This document shows, in pieces, positions 9,125 to 17,224 of a stretch of DNA of 64,000 bases. How positions within the stretch are numbered: the stretch's first letter is position 1; each line of letters opens with the position of its first letter. Where the stretch lies: positions 155,695 through 219,694 of the forward strand of contig CABHPB010000072.1 in assembly GCA_902168115.1 (NCBI GenBank), given 5' to 3'. Under the pieces are notes generated by a model. The model had not been told where the DNA came from. It did no database searches and saw only the letters and a list, made by a program, of their open reading frames with translations. The position numbers and the translations under genes are program-made. Origin of the DNA: an uncultured Methylopila sp. (GTDB taxonomy: Bacteria > Pseudomonadota > Alphaproteobacteria > Rhizobiales > Methylopilaceae).

Positions 9125-9961
9125 CTAGGCGTTCGCGAGAATCCTGGCCGTCGCTCGCGCCCCCTTGTCCTGAGACAGGGCCGCGGCGAGCTCGGTCGAG
9201 GCGGCCTGAAACTCTTCCGCGAGCCGCCACGGCGGGTTCGCGACCAGCATGCCGGAACCGACCAGCAGCCTGGGGTCGCCGGGCGCGCGAACCAGCAGTT
9301 CGAGCCGCACGAGCTTCGGAACGCCGGCGGCGGCGACGCGTTCCGCCAGCGCGTCGGCGTCCGCCGGATCCTTGACCGGATACCAGAGCGCGTAGGTTCC
9401 CGTCGGCCAGACCGACAGCGCCTTGAGGAACCGGTCCGCCATGCGGCCGAACTCGCCCGGCTCCTCGAACGGCGGGTCGATCAGCACCAGCCCGCGCCGT
9501 TCGGGCGGCGGCAGCCAGGCGTTCAGCGCCGTCCAGCCGTCGATCTCGACCGCCTTGACCCGCTTGTCCCTGCCGAAGTTCCGCACGAGCGCCTCGGCGT
9601 CCTTCGAGTGCTTTTCGCACAGCCGCAGCCGGTCGCCGGCCCGGGCGAGGCGTCGAACGATCTCCGGCGAGCCCGGATAGGCGTCCGGCCCGATCCCGGC
9701 CATCGCCGCGCGCCACGGCGCAAGCAGCGCCTCCGCCTCGGGCCCGAGCGTGCGGTCACGGATCCGCCCGACCCCGTTGCGCCATTCGCCGGTCTTTTCC
9801 GCCTCTTCGCCCGCAAGGTCGTACATGCCGACCCCGGCATGCGTGTCGAGATAGGACCAGGGCGCCGGCTTCAGGTTGAGATGCTCGACGATCTTCGCCA
9901 GCACGACATGCTTCAGCACGTCGGCGAAGTTCCCGGCGTGGTAGGCGTGACGATAATTCAG
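9125..9961 (-). CDS. rlmJ: 23S rRNA (adenine(2030)-N6)-methyltransferase RlmJ, probable CTG start
   Basis: SAM-dependent methyltransferase for A2030 of 23S rRNA. The family N-terminus NYRHAYHAGNFADVLKHVVL is fully encoded, but the codon before Asn is CTG (9961-9959), not ATG, GTG or TTG. That CTG overlaps the TGA of the upstream cupin gene as CTGA, and AAGAAGG sits about nine bases before it. The nearest conventional start is a GTG at 9919, which would delete 14 conserved residues. The SAM loop is DTHAGVGMYD and the catalytic motif is DPPFE. Length from CTG is 278 residues, normal for RlmJ. Confidence 0.92.
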   Translation of the reverse strand: MNYRHAYHAGNFADVLKHVVLAKIVEHLNLKPAPWSYLDTHAGVGMYDLAGEEAEKTGEWRNGVGRIRDRTLGPEAEALLAPWRAAMAGIGPDAYPGSPEIVRRLARAGDRLRLCEKHSKDAEALVRNFGRDKRVKAVEIDGWTALNAWLPPPERRGLVLIDPPFEEPGEFGRMADRFLKALSVWPTGTYALWYPVKDPADADALAERVAAAGVPKLVRLELLVRAPGDPRLLVGSGMLVANPPWRLAEEFQAASTELAAALSQDKGARATARILANA

Positions 9962-10353
9962 GCGTCGGCGCCTTCTTCATCGGGCGGCGGCAGCATCACC
10001 ACGAAGTCCTTCGAGCAGGACTCCAGCACGGCCCACACGCCGGTGAAGCCGGGCTCGAGCACGAGCGCATCACCCGGCCCGAGCGTGACCGGCTCGCCGC
10101 CGCCGTCGGGCGTCACCACGCAGCGGCCAGAGCGCAATCGGCACCACTCCCATTCGTCATAGGCGATTTTCCAGGCGCCCTCGGTCGCCTCCCAGACGCC
10201 GGTGACGAGCCGCCCGTCCGGGGATTCGTAGTGCACGGCGGTGCGGAACATCGGGGAGCCCTCGACGACGCGGTCTTCGGGCGGGGCGCTCTGTTCCCAC
10301 GTCTCGACGGAGCCTGGCCTGTGCAGCCGCATCGCGGCGTCGATCTCGTCCAT
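9958..10353 (-). CDS. Small cupin-domain protein (ureidoglycine aminohydrolase/EutQ-like cupin)
   Basis: 131 residues forming a single cupin barrel. The core GVWEATEGAWKIAYDEWEWCRLRSG...VTLGPGDALVLEPGFTGVWAV matches the DUF861-type cupin, including the Glu-rich strand and the GDALVLEPG turn. The function of these proteins is mostly unknown. ATG at 10353 is preferred over the adjacent GTG. Its stop overlaps the RlmJ start codon (CTGA), and RNase T2 ends four bases upstream, so the three genes probably share one transcript. Confidence 0.8.
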   Translation of the reverse strand: MDEIDAAMRLHRPGSVETWEQSAPPEDRVVEGSPMFRTAVHYESPDGRLVTGVWEATEGAWKIAYDEWEWCRLRSGRCVVTPDGGGEPVTLGPGDALVLEPGFTGVWAVLESCSKDFVVMLPPPDEEGADA

Positions 10354-10357
10354 CACG

Positions 10358-11017
10358 TCACCTCGATCCGGCCGCGGGCACGGAGATGCGGCTCGAGCGG
10401 CAGGCCTTCCTGTCGACCTCGGCGCACGGGCGGAAGTCGAGGCCTTCCGTCATGCAGATCCGGACCTCCTGCAGCGCACCGTCCTTGCAGGCGACCGCGA
10501 TGCCGGACGGCTTCATGCCGCGGTTGGCGTCGACGAAGGCGCGCTCGATGTCGGCGGGCGACATGTCCCGCTCTTCGTCGGCGGACTTCAGGGCGTCCGG
10601 GATGACGACCTTGTCGTAGGCCGCCCGCACCTGGCCGAAGTAGCTCGCCGGGTCGAGGCCGGAACAGGTCCCGTGCTTGCGCCATTCGTGTCGCACGAGG
10701 CCGGGGCTCGGCATGATGTCGAGGATCCCGTCGACCTGCGCCCGCGTCGGGTTGCGCCCGGTGACGCGGCAGTCGCTCGGAAAGCCGCGCTCATATTGCG
10801 GCCAGAGCCCATGGGTGACGAAGGCGAAAGCCTTGCCTGTCCCGCACTGCATGCGGTCCGCCCGCTCCCCGGCGTCCGCGCAATAGCTCGGCGACCAGGA
10901 CAGCGACAGAACGTAGAAGTCGAAATCGCCGGCCTGCCCGCCGCGCCCCTGCGCCTCGGCTGAATGAGCGGCGAGGCTGAAGGCGAGCAGGCAGAGCGCG
11001 CCGGCTAGAGCCTTCAC
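10358..11017 (-). CDS. Secreted ribonuclease T2
   Basis: 219 residues. An N-terminal signal peptide (VKALAGALCLLAFSLAAHSAEA) directs export to the periplasm. Both catalytic segments are intact: CAS I FVTHGLWPQ (His69) and CAS II HEWRKHGTC (His110, Glu111, Lys114, His115). Paired cysteines (46, 58, 83, 118 and others) fit a disulfide-bonded fold. It cleaves RNA without base preference through 2',3'-cyclic phosphate. The start is GTG at 11017, overlapping the upstream stop as GTGA. Confidence 0.92.
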   Translation of the reverse strand: MKALAGALCLLAFSLAAHSAEAQGRGGQAGDFDFYVLSLSWSPSYCADAGERADRMQCGTGKAFAFVTHGLWPQYERGFPSDCRVTGRNPTRAQVDGILDIMPSPGLVRHEWRKHGTCSGLDPASYFGQVRAAYDKVVIPDALKSADEERDMSPADIERAFVDANRGMKPSGIAVACKDGALQEVRICMTEGLDFRPCAEVDRKACRSSRISVPAAGSR

Positions 11018-11478
11018 GGACGCGCCATCTTGCAGCGCGGCGCGTAGGAGTAGTGCCGGTCGATGCCGGTGACGCACCATTCGACGCCATATCCCAGGCT
11101 GGCGAAGCCCTGCTCGTCGCGGATGTTGTAGACGACGGTGCGCTTGCGGCCGTCATTGGTGACGACATGCGCCTCGCAGAACCGGCGGGGGATGAAGCTG
11201 TCGCCCCACGGCCTGAACGCGATCTCGCGCGGCCGCACGAAGGGCGAGAGCTCGAGGCCCGAGCCCCAGTATTCGCGCTCGGTCGAGGCGAAGCCGTGGA
11301 CGACCTTCTGCTCGACGCCGGGGTCGTTACAGGCCGGTAGCTGCGCGGTGAAGCCGCGCTTGAGCGCGATGTCGCGCTCGCCCTTGTAGATGACGCGGCG
11401 CTCGGAATAGTCGGCCGCGCCGGCCAGTGAGGGAAGGGCGACCGCCGCCGCCAGAGCCAGAGCAAATGCCGTCTTCAT
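11014..11478 (-). CDS. Small secreted protein of unknown function
   Basis: 154 residues. A clear signal peptide (MKTAFALALAAAVALPSLAGA) precedes ADYSERRVIYKGERDIALKRG. The mature part has four cysteines (after PACND, RRFCEA, EWCVTG and APRCKM), probably two disulfides, and no domain I recognise. GAGGG upstream supports the ATG at 11478 over 11532. Its stop is embedded in the RNase T2 start (GTGA), so the two are co-translated. A periplasmic partner of the nuclease is conceivable, but that is guesswork from gene order. Confidence 0.75.
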   Translation of the reverse strand: MKTAFALALAAAVALPSLAGAADYSERRVIYKGERDIALKRGFTAQLPACNDPGVEQKVVHGFASTEREYWGSGLELSPFVRPREIAFRPWGDSFIPRRFCEAHVVTNDGRKRTVVYNIRDEQGFASLGYGVEWCVTGIDRHYSYAPRCKMARP

Positions 11479-11573
11479 GATGCCAAACCCTCGTCGCCGC
11501 CGAAGCGGAGAGTTCACCGCCGCGACGCCCAAATCAAGCCACAGTCGGCGGAGCCGGCGTCCGGCCCTGTCCG

Positions 11574-12122
11574 CTACCTGCCGCCGGAAAAATAGGCCTG
11601 AAGCCGCGACCTGATGCGTTCAGCGATCTGCGTGGCGGCGCGGTCCTCGGCGTCGCGTTCGGCGCGCACGTTGGCGAAGCGCTGGAGGCCCGAGAAGTAG
11701 GTCGCAGAGGCGAAGGCCTCGCCGGTCATGATCGGGTCGAGCCCGCCGCCGGCGCGCGTCATCGAATAGCTCGCCTGCAGCGAGATCGTGCGGGACTGCG
11801 GCACGCTGGTGTAGGGGTCGACCACCGCCGACTGGCCGTATTCGTTGAAGGTGATGGTGAGCCGGTACGCCGTCGACCCGGCCGCGCCGCCGCCGGTCAG
11901 CAGGAAGATCAGCTCGTTCCGGATCTTGCCGCCGACGCGGCCCTCAATCTGCTTGACGTCGACCGAGCGCATCAGCTCGGCGACGTTGGTGGTCCCGCCC
12001 TTGACGACGACGTCGGACGCGGGGCCGCCGCCATAGACCGGGCGGAAGCAGGCGGCGAGTGGCAGCGCCAGCGCGCCGACGAGGGCGAGCCTCAGGAGAG
12101 TCCGTCCGTCAGGCGACGACAT
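11574..12122 (-). CDS. lptE: LPS-assembly lipoprotein LptE
   Basis: 182 residues. It has a lipoprotein signal with lipobox LAAC (Cys25) and then FRPVYGG, the usual LptE mature start. The body is the alternating strand pattern of LptE ([40 protein letters not shown]). It plugs the LptD barrel in the outer membrane for LPS export. It overlaps the leuS end by 14 bases, the normal alphaproteobacterial arrangement. The holA gene that usually follows lptE is absent here. Confidence 0.92.
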   Translation of the reverse strand: MSSPDGRTLLRLALVGALALPLAACFRPVYGGGPASDVVVKGGTTNVAELMRSVDVKQIEGRVGGKIRNELIFLLTGGGAAGSTAYRLTITFNEYGQSAVVDPYTSVPQSRTISLQASYSMTRAGGGLDPIMTGEAFASATYFSGLQRFANVRAERDAEDRAATQIAERIRSRLQAYFSGGR

Positions 12123-14766
12123 TCACGATTCTCCCCGGCACCACGATGACCTTGCGGATCGGCTTGTCGCCGATCGCCCGGACGACCGACTCCAGCCCGC
12201 GCACTATAGCCTCGACGGAGGCGTTGTCCGCGTCGGCGGGCACGATGATTTCGTCGCGCTTCTTGCCGTTGATCTGGATCGGCAAAGTGATCGTGTCGGA
12301 GGCCAGCAGGGCCGGATCGACCTCGGGCCACGGCGTCTCCGCGACCATCGCCGTGTGACCGAGCGCGGCCCAGCATTCCTCCGCCAGATGCGGCGCGAAG
12401 GGCGCCACGATCTGCACCAGAAACTCCGCCGCTTCCCGCAGCGCGAAGGCCATGTCCTCGCCGACCGGGGTCTCGAAGGAGCCCGCCTCTAGGGAGCCGC
12501 TGTACATAGAACCGCTTTGCAGCGCCTGGCTCAGCGCGTTTGTGAGTTCGTTGGTTGCGGCGACGCAGATGTTGAAATGGAATTTTTCGATGCCGTCCGA
12601 GACGCGCGCCAGCGCGCCGTGCGCAGCGCGGCGCAACGCGGTCGCGGCCTCGCCGGGTTCGGACGGCGCCGCGGCACCCGGAAGCGCTCCTTTCGCGGCG
12701 GCCTCGTTGGCGAGGCGCCAGACGCGCTGAACACGCCGGCTCGCGCCCTCGACGCCGGCCTCCGACCAGACGACGTCGCGCTCGGGCGGGGAGTCCGACA
12801 ACATGAACCAGCGGGCGGTGTCGGCGCCGTAGCTGTCGAGAATGTCGTTGGGATCGACGACGTTCTTCTTCGACTTCGACATCTTCTCGATCGGGCCGAT
12901 CTCGATCGGCTCGCCGGTCGAGGCGCTGACCGCCGCGCGGCCGTCGTCACCGCCGATGATCGTGACGTCGGCCGGCGCGACCCAGGCGCCGGAAGCGTCC
13001 TTGTAGGTCTCGTGGACCACCATGCCTTGCGTGAAGAGGCCGGCGAAGGGCTCGTCCATGCCGACATGGCCGGTCGCCTTCATGGCGCGGGTGAAGAAGC
13101 GCGAATAGAGCAGGTGCAGGATCGCGTGCTCGACGCCGCCGATATACTGGTCGACGGGCAGCCAGCGGTTCGCGGCGCCGGGCTCGGTCGGCCGGCCCGA
13201 ATGCGGCGCGGTGAAGCGCGCGAAGTACCAGGACGAGTCGACGAAGGTGTCCATGGTGTCGGTCTCGCGCCGGGCCGGCGCGCCGCAGGCCGGGCAGGAG
13301 ACGTCGCGCCAGACCGCGTTACGGTCGAGCGGGTTGCCCGGCTGGTCGAAGCTGACGTCCTCCGGCAGGCGGACCGGCAGCTGGTCGTCCGGCACGGCTT
13401 GAGGCCCGCAGGCCTCGCAATGGATGATCGGGATCGGGCAGCCCCAGTAGCGCTGCCGCGAGATGCCCCAGTCGCGCAGGCGCCAGTTGACCTTGCGCTG
13501 GCCGACGGGCCTGCCGTCCAGCGTCTCGCTCTCGAGGCGCTTGGCGACCTCTTCCTTGGCGTCGTCGACCGACTTGCCGTCGAGGAAGCGGGAGTTCACA
13601 AGCCGGCCGTCGCCGTCATAGGCGCCCCTGGCGACGAGCGCCGCCGCGTCCGCGCCTTCGGGCGCGACCACGGGCAGGATCGGCAGGCCGTATTTGGACG
13701 CAAAATCCCAGTCGCGCTGGTCGTGCGCGGGGCAGGCGAAGATCGCGCCCGTGCCGTAGTCCATCAGCACGAAGTTCGCGACATAGACCGGCAGCAGCCA
13801 GTCCGGGTCGAGGGGATGCCGGACCTTGAGGCCGGTATCAAAACCCTTCTTTTCGGCGGTCTCGAGCGCGGCGACGCTGGTGCCCTGGCGGCGGCACTCC
13901 TCGATGAAGTCCTGCAGCTTCGGATCGCACTTGGCGCAGGCGGCCGCGAGCGGGTGGTCGGCCGACAGCGCGACGAAGCTCGCGCCGAACAGCGTGTCGG
14001 GCCGCGTGGTGTAGACTTCGATCTCGGTCGCGGCGTCCTCGCCATGCGCATCGGCGATCGCCCAGCGGACCAGCAGACCTTCCGAGCGGCCGATCCAGTT
14101 CTTCTGCATCAGCCGGACTTTTTCGGGCCAGCGCGGCAGCTCGTCCAACGACGCCAGCAGGCTGTCGGAGAAGTCGGTGATCTTGAGGAACCACTGGGTC
14201 AGCTCGCGCTGCTCCACCAGCGCGCCCGAGCGCCAGCCCCGGCCGTCGATGACCTGCTCGTTGGCGAGCACGGTGTTGTCGACCGGGTCCCAGTTGACCT
14301 TGGACTTGCGGCGATCGACGAGGCCGGCCTTCAGGAAGTCGAGGAACAGGCGCTGCTGCTGGGCGTAGTATTCCGGGTCGCAGGTCGCGATCTCGCGGCT
14401 CCAGTCGAGCGACAGGCCGATCGACTTCAGCTGGTCGCGCATCGCCGCGATGTTGGCGTAGGTCCATTCCTTCGGGTGGACCTTCTTCTCCATCGCCGCG
14501 TTTTCCGCCGGCAGTCCGAACGCGTCCCAGCCCATGGGATGCAGCACCGAAAAACCCTTTGCGCGCTTGTAGCGCGCGACCACGTCGCCCATCGCGTAGT
14601 TGCGGACGTGGCCCATATGGATGCGCCCCGACGGATAGGGGAACATCTCGAGGACGTAATAGGTCGGCCGGCCGTCCTCGGGCCCGGTCTCGAACAGCTT
14701 CTTCTCATTCCATGCGACCTGCCATTTCGGCTCGGCCTCGCGCGCGTTGTAGCGCTCCGTCGTCAT
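12109..14766 (-). CDS. leuS: Leucyl-tRNA synthetase
   Basis: 885-residue class I synthetase that charges tRNA-Leu. The HIGH motif appears as HMGH (residues 50-53) in [21 protein letters not shown]. The editing domain includes [16 protein letters not shown] and the zinc-type knuckle is [30 protein letters not shown] is [12 protein letters not shown] at about residue 627. The start [16 protein letters not shown] is the standard one; an ATG at 14823 would add 19 unrelated residues. It is translationally coupled to lptE. Confidence 0.97.
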   Translation of the reverse strand: MTTERYNAREAEPKWQVAWNEKKLFETGPEDGRPTYYVLEMFPYPSGRIHMGHVRNYAMGDVVARYKRAKGFSVLHPMGWDAFGLPAENAAMEKKVHPKEWTYANIAAMRDQLKSIGLSLDWSREIATCDPEYYAQQQRLFLDFLKAGLVDRRKSKVNWDPVDNTVLANEQVIDGRGWRSGALVEQRELTQWFLKITDFSDSLLASLDELPRWPEKVRLMQKNWIGRSEGLLVRWAIADAHGEDAATEIEVYTTRPDTLFGASFVALSADHPLAAACAKCDPKLQDFIEECRRQGTSVAALETAEKKGFDTGLKVRHPLDPDWLLPVYVANFVLMDYGTGAIFACPAHDQRDWDFASKYGLPILPVVAPEGADAAALVARGAYDGDGRLVNSRFLDGKSVDDAKEEVAKRLESETLDGRPVGQRKVNWRLRDWGISRQRYWGCPIPIIHCEACGPQAVPDDQLPVRLPEDVSFDQPGNPLDRNAVWRDVSCPACGAPARRETDTMDTFVDSSWYFARFTAPHSGRPTEPGAANRWLPVDQYIGGVEHAILHLLYSRFFTRAMKATGHVGMDEPFAGLFTQGMVVHETYKDASGAWVAPADVTIIGGDDGRAAVSASTGEPIEIGPIEKMSKSKKNVVDPNDILDSYGADTARWFMLSDSPPERDVVWSEAGVEGASRRVQRVWRLANEAAAKGALPGAAAPSEPGEAATALRRAAHGALARVSDGIEKFHFNICVAATNELTNALSQALQSGSMYSGSLEAGSFETPVGEDMAFALREAAEFLVQIVAPFAPHLAEECWAALGHTAMVAETPWPEVDPALLASDTITLPIQINGKKRDEIIVPADADNASVEAIVRGLESVVRAIGDKPIRKVIVVPGRIVNVVA

Positions 14767-14895
14767 CGATACGCCAGTCGTCTGAGGTGATGCTTGATCC
14801 TTGCGCGAAGCGAAGAGGCGCAAGGCGCGCGGACCTTGGCGCGAACGCGTCAGGGGGTCAATGACGCCGAAGCCGCGATGGACCGCGGAACCGCT

Positions 14896-14926
14896 TCGGG
14901 ATATACATTTTTCCCGAGAGGGATAT
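14896..14926. promoter_or_regulatory. Putative VapB operator upstream of vapBC-1
   Basis: TCGGGA...TCCCGA is a perfect 6-bp inverted repeat separated by 10 bases (14896-14917). GGGATAT is repeated directly at 14898-14904 and 14920-14926, 22 bases apart, about two helical turns. This lies 5 to 35 bases before the antitoxin start, where type II antitoxins bind to repress themselves. Inferred from position only. Confidence 0.4.
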
Positions 14927-14930
14927 TCAG

Positions 14931-15173
14931 ATGCCGCTCTATATCCGCGACGACGAAGTGGCCGAGCTCGCCCGCCGCACCAAGGAGGCGACCGGCGCCA
15001 AGACCGTCACCGAGGCTGTGAGGGTCGCGCTGGAGAAGGCGCTGGCTGAGGCGAAGAAGGAATCGTCCTTCGAGCAGCGCATGGCCAGGGTCATGGCGAT
15101 GGCGGACGCACTTGGCCCTGGCGATCCGAACTTCGACTTCAGGAAGTTCCGTGAGGAACTCTGGGAAGAATGA
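14931..15173 (+). CDS. vapB: VapB-type antitoxin (PSK/Rv0623-like)
   Basis: 80 residues. The N-terminal ribbon-helix-helix segment ([38 protein letters not shown]) is the DNA-binding part. The C-terminal tail ([13 protein letters not shown]) is the toxin-neutralising type, aromatic and acidic. The stop overlaps the toxin start by four bases (ATGA). An AGAGGG ribosome site precedes the ATG. The pair sits between the divergent genes leuS and yggS. Confidence 0.9.
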   Translation: MPLYIRDDEVAELARRTKEATGAKTVTEAVRVALEKALAEAKKESSFEQRMARVMAMADALGPGDPNFDFRKFREELWEE

Positions 15174-15598
15174 GCGTCTTTCTTGACGCCTCCGTGATCG
15201 TGGCGGTGCTCGGCCGTGAGCCGGACGGGCTGGATTTTGCAGCGCGCCTGAGCTCCCGATCCGACGTTCTTGTGTCGCCGCTTGTGCTCTACGAGGCGAC
15301 GATGGGGCTGGTCCGCCGGAACGCCACGCCCGGGAAGAAGCCGACGGCGGAGGCGATCGCTGCGACCTTCGCGACAGTTCGCGCATTCGTCGAGACATTG
15401 CGAGCCGACGAGGTGCCGATCGTGACTGAAGTCGCCGAATTTGCGATCGAAACTGCAGGCCGCTTCGGCAAGACGGTCGGACACCCTGCAAACCTCAACA
15501 TGGGAGACTGCTTCGCTTACGCCTGCGCGAAGAAGACCGGTTCCGCCCTGCTCTTCAAGGGCGACGACTTCGCCAGGACCGACATCGCCATAGCCTGA
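15170..15598 (+). CDS. vapC: VapC-type PIN-domain toxin
   Basis: 142 residues, a PIN-domain ribonuclease. The acidic metal ligands are visible: Asp6 (FLDASVI), Glu42 (LYEATMG), Asp113 (NMGDCFAYA) and Asp132/133 (FKGDDFA). Family members cleave tRNA or rRNA and are blocked by the cognate VapB encoded just upstream with a four-base overlap. The yggS start codon begins immediately after the toxin stop, so yggS may be read from the same transcript. The catalytic set is complete, so it should be active. Confidence 0.92.
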   Translation: MSVFLDASVIVAVLGREPDGLDFAARLSSRSDVLVSPLVLYEATMGLVRRNATPGKKPTAEAIAATFATVRAFVETLRADEVPIVTEVAEFAIETAGRFGKTVGHPANLNMGDCFAYACAKKTGSALLFKGDDFARTDIAIA

Positions 15599-16288
15599 AT
15601 GGACCCGCATCCCTTGTCCGCAGACGCCCGCGCCAATCTCGACGTCGTCCTCCACGCCATCCGCCGCGCCGAGCGCGCGGCCCATCGCGAGGCGGAGCCC
15701 GTCACGCTGATCGCCGTCTCGAAGACTTTTGACGCCGAGGACATCCAGCCGGTGCTGGACGCCGGGCATCGCGTGTTCGGCGAGAATCGGGTGCAGGAGG
15801 CGCAGGGCAAGTGGCCCGCGCTGCGCGAGGCCTATGAGGGCGTCGAGCTCCACCTCATCGGCCCGCTGCAGTCCAACAAGGCGGCCGACGCGGTCGCTCT
15901 GTTCGACGTCATCCACACCATCGACCGCCCCAAGATCGCCGGCGCGATCGCCAAGGAAATCGAGGCGCAGGGGCGCGCGCCAAAACTGTTCGTCCAGGTC
16001 AACACCGGCGAGGAGGAGCAGAAGGCCGGCGTCGCTCCGCAGGACGTCGACGCCTTCGTGAAGGCCTGCCGCGAGCAGTATGGCCTCGCGATCGAGGGGC
16101 TGATGTGCATCCCGCCCTTCGACGAGCCGCCGGCGCCGCATTTCGCGCTGCTGCAGAAGTTCGCGAAGCGCAATGGACTGACGGGGCTGTCGATGGGCAT
16201 GAGCGCGGACTTCGCCGAGGCGGTTCCGTTCGGCGCGACGCATGTGCGGGTCGGCAGCGCGATCTTCGGAACGCGCCCCAAGGCCTGA
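15599..16288 (+). CDS. yggS: PLP homeostasis protein, YggS family
   Basis: 229 residues, a TIM-barrel pyridoxal-phosphate-binding protein. The PLP lysine is Lys42 in LIAVSKTF, and the family motifs FGENRVQEAQGKW, LIGPLQSNK, LFVQVNTGEEEQKAGV and LSMGMSADFAEAVPFGATHVRVGSAIFG are all present. It keeps free PLP in balance without known catalysis. The ATG touches the vapC stop (TGAATG), and there is no separate leader. This unusual layout probably results from insertion of the toxin pair. Confidence 0.95.
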   Translation: MDPHPLSADARANLDVVLHAIRRAERAAHREAEPVTLIAVSKTFDAEDIQPVLDAGHRVFGENRVQEAQGKWPALREAYEGVELHLIGPLQSNKAADAVALFDVIHTIDRPKIAGAIAKEIEAQGRAPKLFVQVNTGEEEQKAGVAPQDVDAFVKACREQYGLAIEGLMCIPPFDEPPAPHFALLQKFAKRNGLTGLSMGMSADFAEAVPFGATHVRVGSAIFGTRPKA

Positions 16289-16626
16289 CTTGCGGCCTGA
16301 CTTGGCGCAAAAAAAATGCGCGGACCTGTCCGCGCATGACGACCTGACGTGTCGAGGGCGTTCGATCCGGGAGGGGGGTCGCTGGGGTCGGAAACGCCCC
16401 CCTCCCGTACGAACGGATGCCGGTACGCATGAACCAGATCCGGCTGACCGGGACGTCGCAAACGGCTTGCCAACCCTAATGAAGCGCTAGCGCCACAACA
16501 TGTTGGGTCAGGCGACGGTTGCGACTCACAATGTAGAGGAGGTCGGTGAGCGCCTTCGCAAAGGGCGTCGCATTTTGCGAAACCGCTCGCAGCTTGCGAC
16601 GCGGCGTCGTCCCGAACTGGCGCCGA
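16289..16626. other. Gene-free stretch with two hairpins
   Basis: The 338 bases between the convergent yggS and TerB genes hold the minus-strand terminator at 16309-16337. They also hold a second inverted repeat at 16368-16407 (CGGGAGGGGGG / CCCCCCTCCCG, 11 bp, 18-base loop). No supported reading frame is visible. The space between the terminator and the TerB stop could carry a long 3' UTR or a small RNA, but nothing shows this directly. Confidence 0.5.
16309..16337 (-). terminator. Intrinsic terminator on the minus strand (downstream of terB-like gene)
   Basis: Read on the minus strand this is ATGCGCGGAC, a two-base loop, GTCCGCGCAT, then seven more T: a perfect 10-bp stem with a long T-run. 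It lies beyond the 3' end of the TerB gene. It is also close behind yggS, though the T-run faces the minus direction. Confidence 0.75.
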
Positions 16627-17112
16627 TCAGACGGAAGCGTCCGGGCGGGCGTCGTGGCGCGGCGCGCGGGCGGCGATCCGGCGCTTGAGCTCGATCCGCT
16701 CGCGATCGGCCACGCCGAGCAAATCCGCCGCGCGCCAGACGATGTTGTCCTCGATCTCGTGCGCCTCGCCGTCGGCGAACACGATCTCCCACATCATCTC
16801 GATCACCTCGGCGCGCCCGGCCGCGTCGAGCGAGCGTTTGAGCACGCTGGTGAAGGCGTAGAGATCGACCGAGTCGGCCTCGCGCCTGCGGGCGGCGTCG
16901 ATCAGGCTCGCTGTCTCCGCTTCGTCGAGGTCGAAATGCGCCTTGAGGACATCGTGGAGCGCGGTCTTCTCCGCGGACCCGACCACGCCGTCGACGCCGA
17001 TCAGGTTGACGAGAAGCGCCGCGGCGGCCACCCGGTGGTCGTCCACGGCGAAGCTGTCGTGCTCCGACGAGCCGGCGAACTCGGTGAGGAACTTGCGAAG
17101 AGCGTCGAGCAT
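16627..17112 (-). CDS. TerB-like tellurite-resistance family protein
   Basis: 161 residues, all-helical TerB domain. AAALLVNLIGVDGVVGSAEKTALHDVLKAHF and IEMMWEIVFADGEAHEIEDNIVWRAADLLGV carry the two acidic D-G-x motifs that bind metal in the family. Stand-alone TerB proteins of this length are common in Hyphomicrobiales and are not proof of tellurite resistance. No other ter gene is nearby. The Arg/Ala-rich tail (residues 145-161) is variable. Confidence 0.85.
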   Translation of the reverse strand: MLDALRKFLTEFAGSSEHDSFAVDDHRVAAAALLVNLIGVDGVVGSAEKTALHDVLKAHFDLDEAETASLIDAARRREADSVDLYAFTSVLKRSLDAAGRAEVIEMMWEIVFADGEAHEIEDNIVWRAADLLGVADRERIELKRRIAARAPRHDARPDASV

Positions 17113-17224
17113 TGGATCCCGCCAGTCTCGGATTCACGCGGCGCATCGCCGCCGCGTCGCTGAACGCGCGCGCCGCCAACTTCGTTCGCACGCAAGCACA
17201 ATATCCGCCGAGGCGAAGGCAGGC

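Noticed and set aside
12517..14790. 757-codon plus-strand frame opposite leuS
   Set aside because: Antisense artefact of the leucyl-tRNA synthetase gene; no family features.
16546..17163. 205-codon plus-strand frame over the TerB gene
   Set aside because: Antisense to the recognisable TerB protein; no ribosome site or domain.
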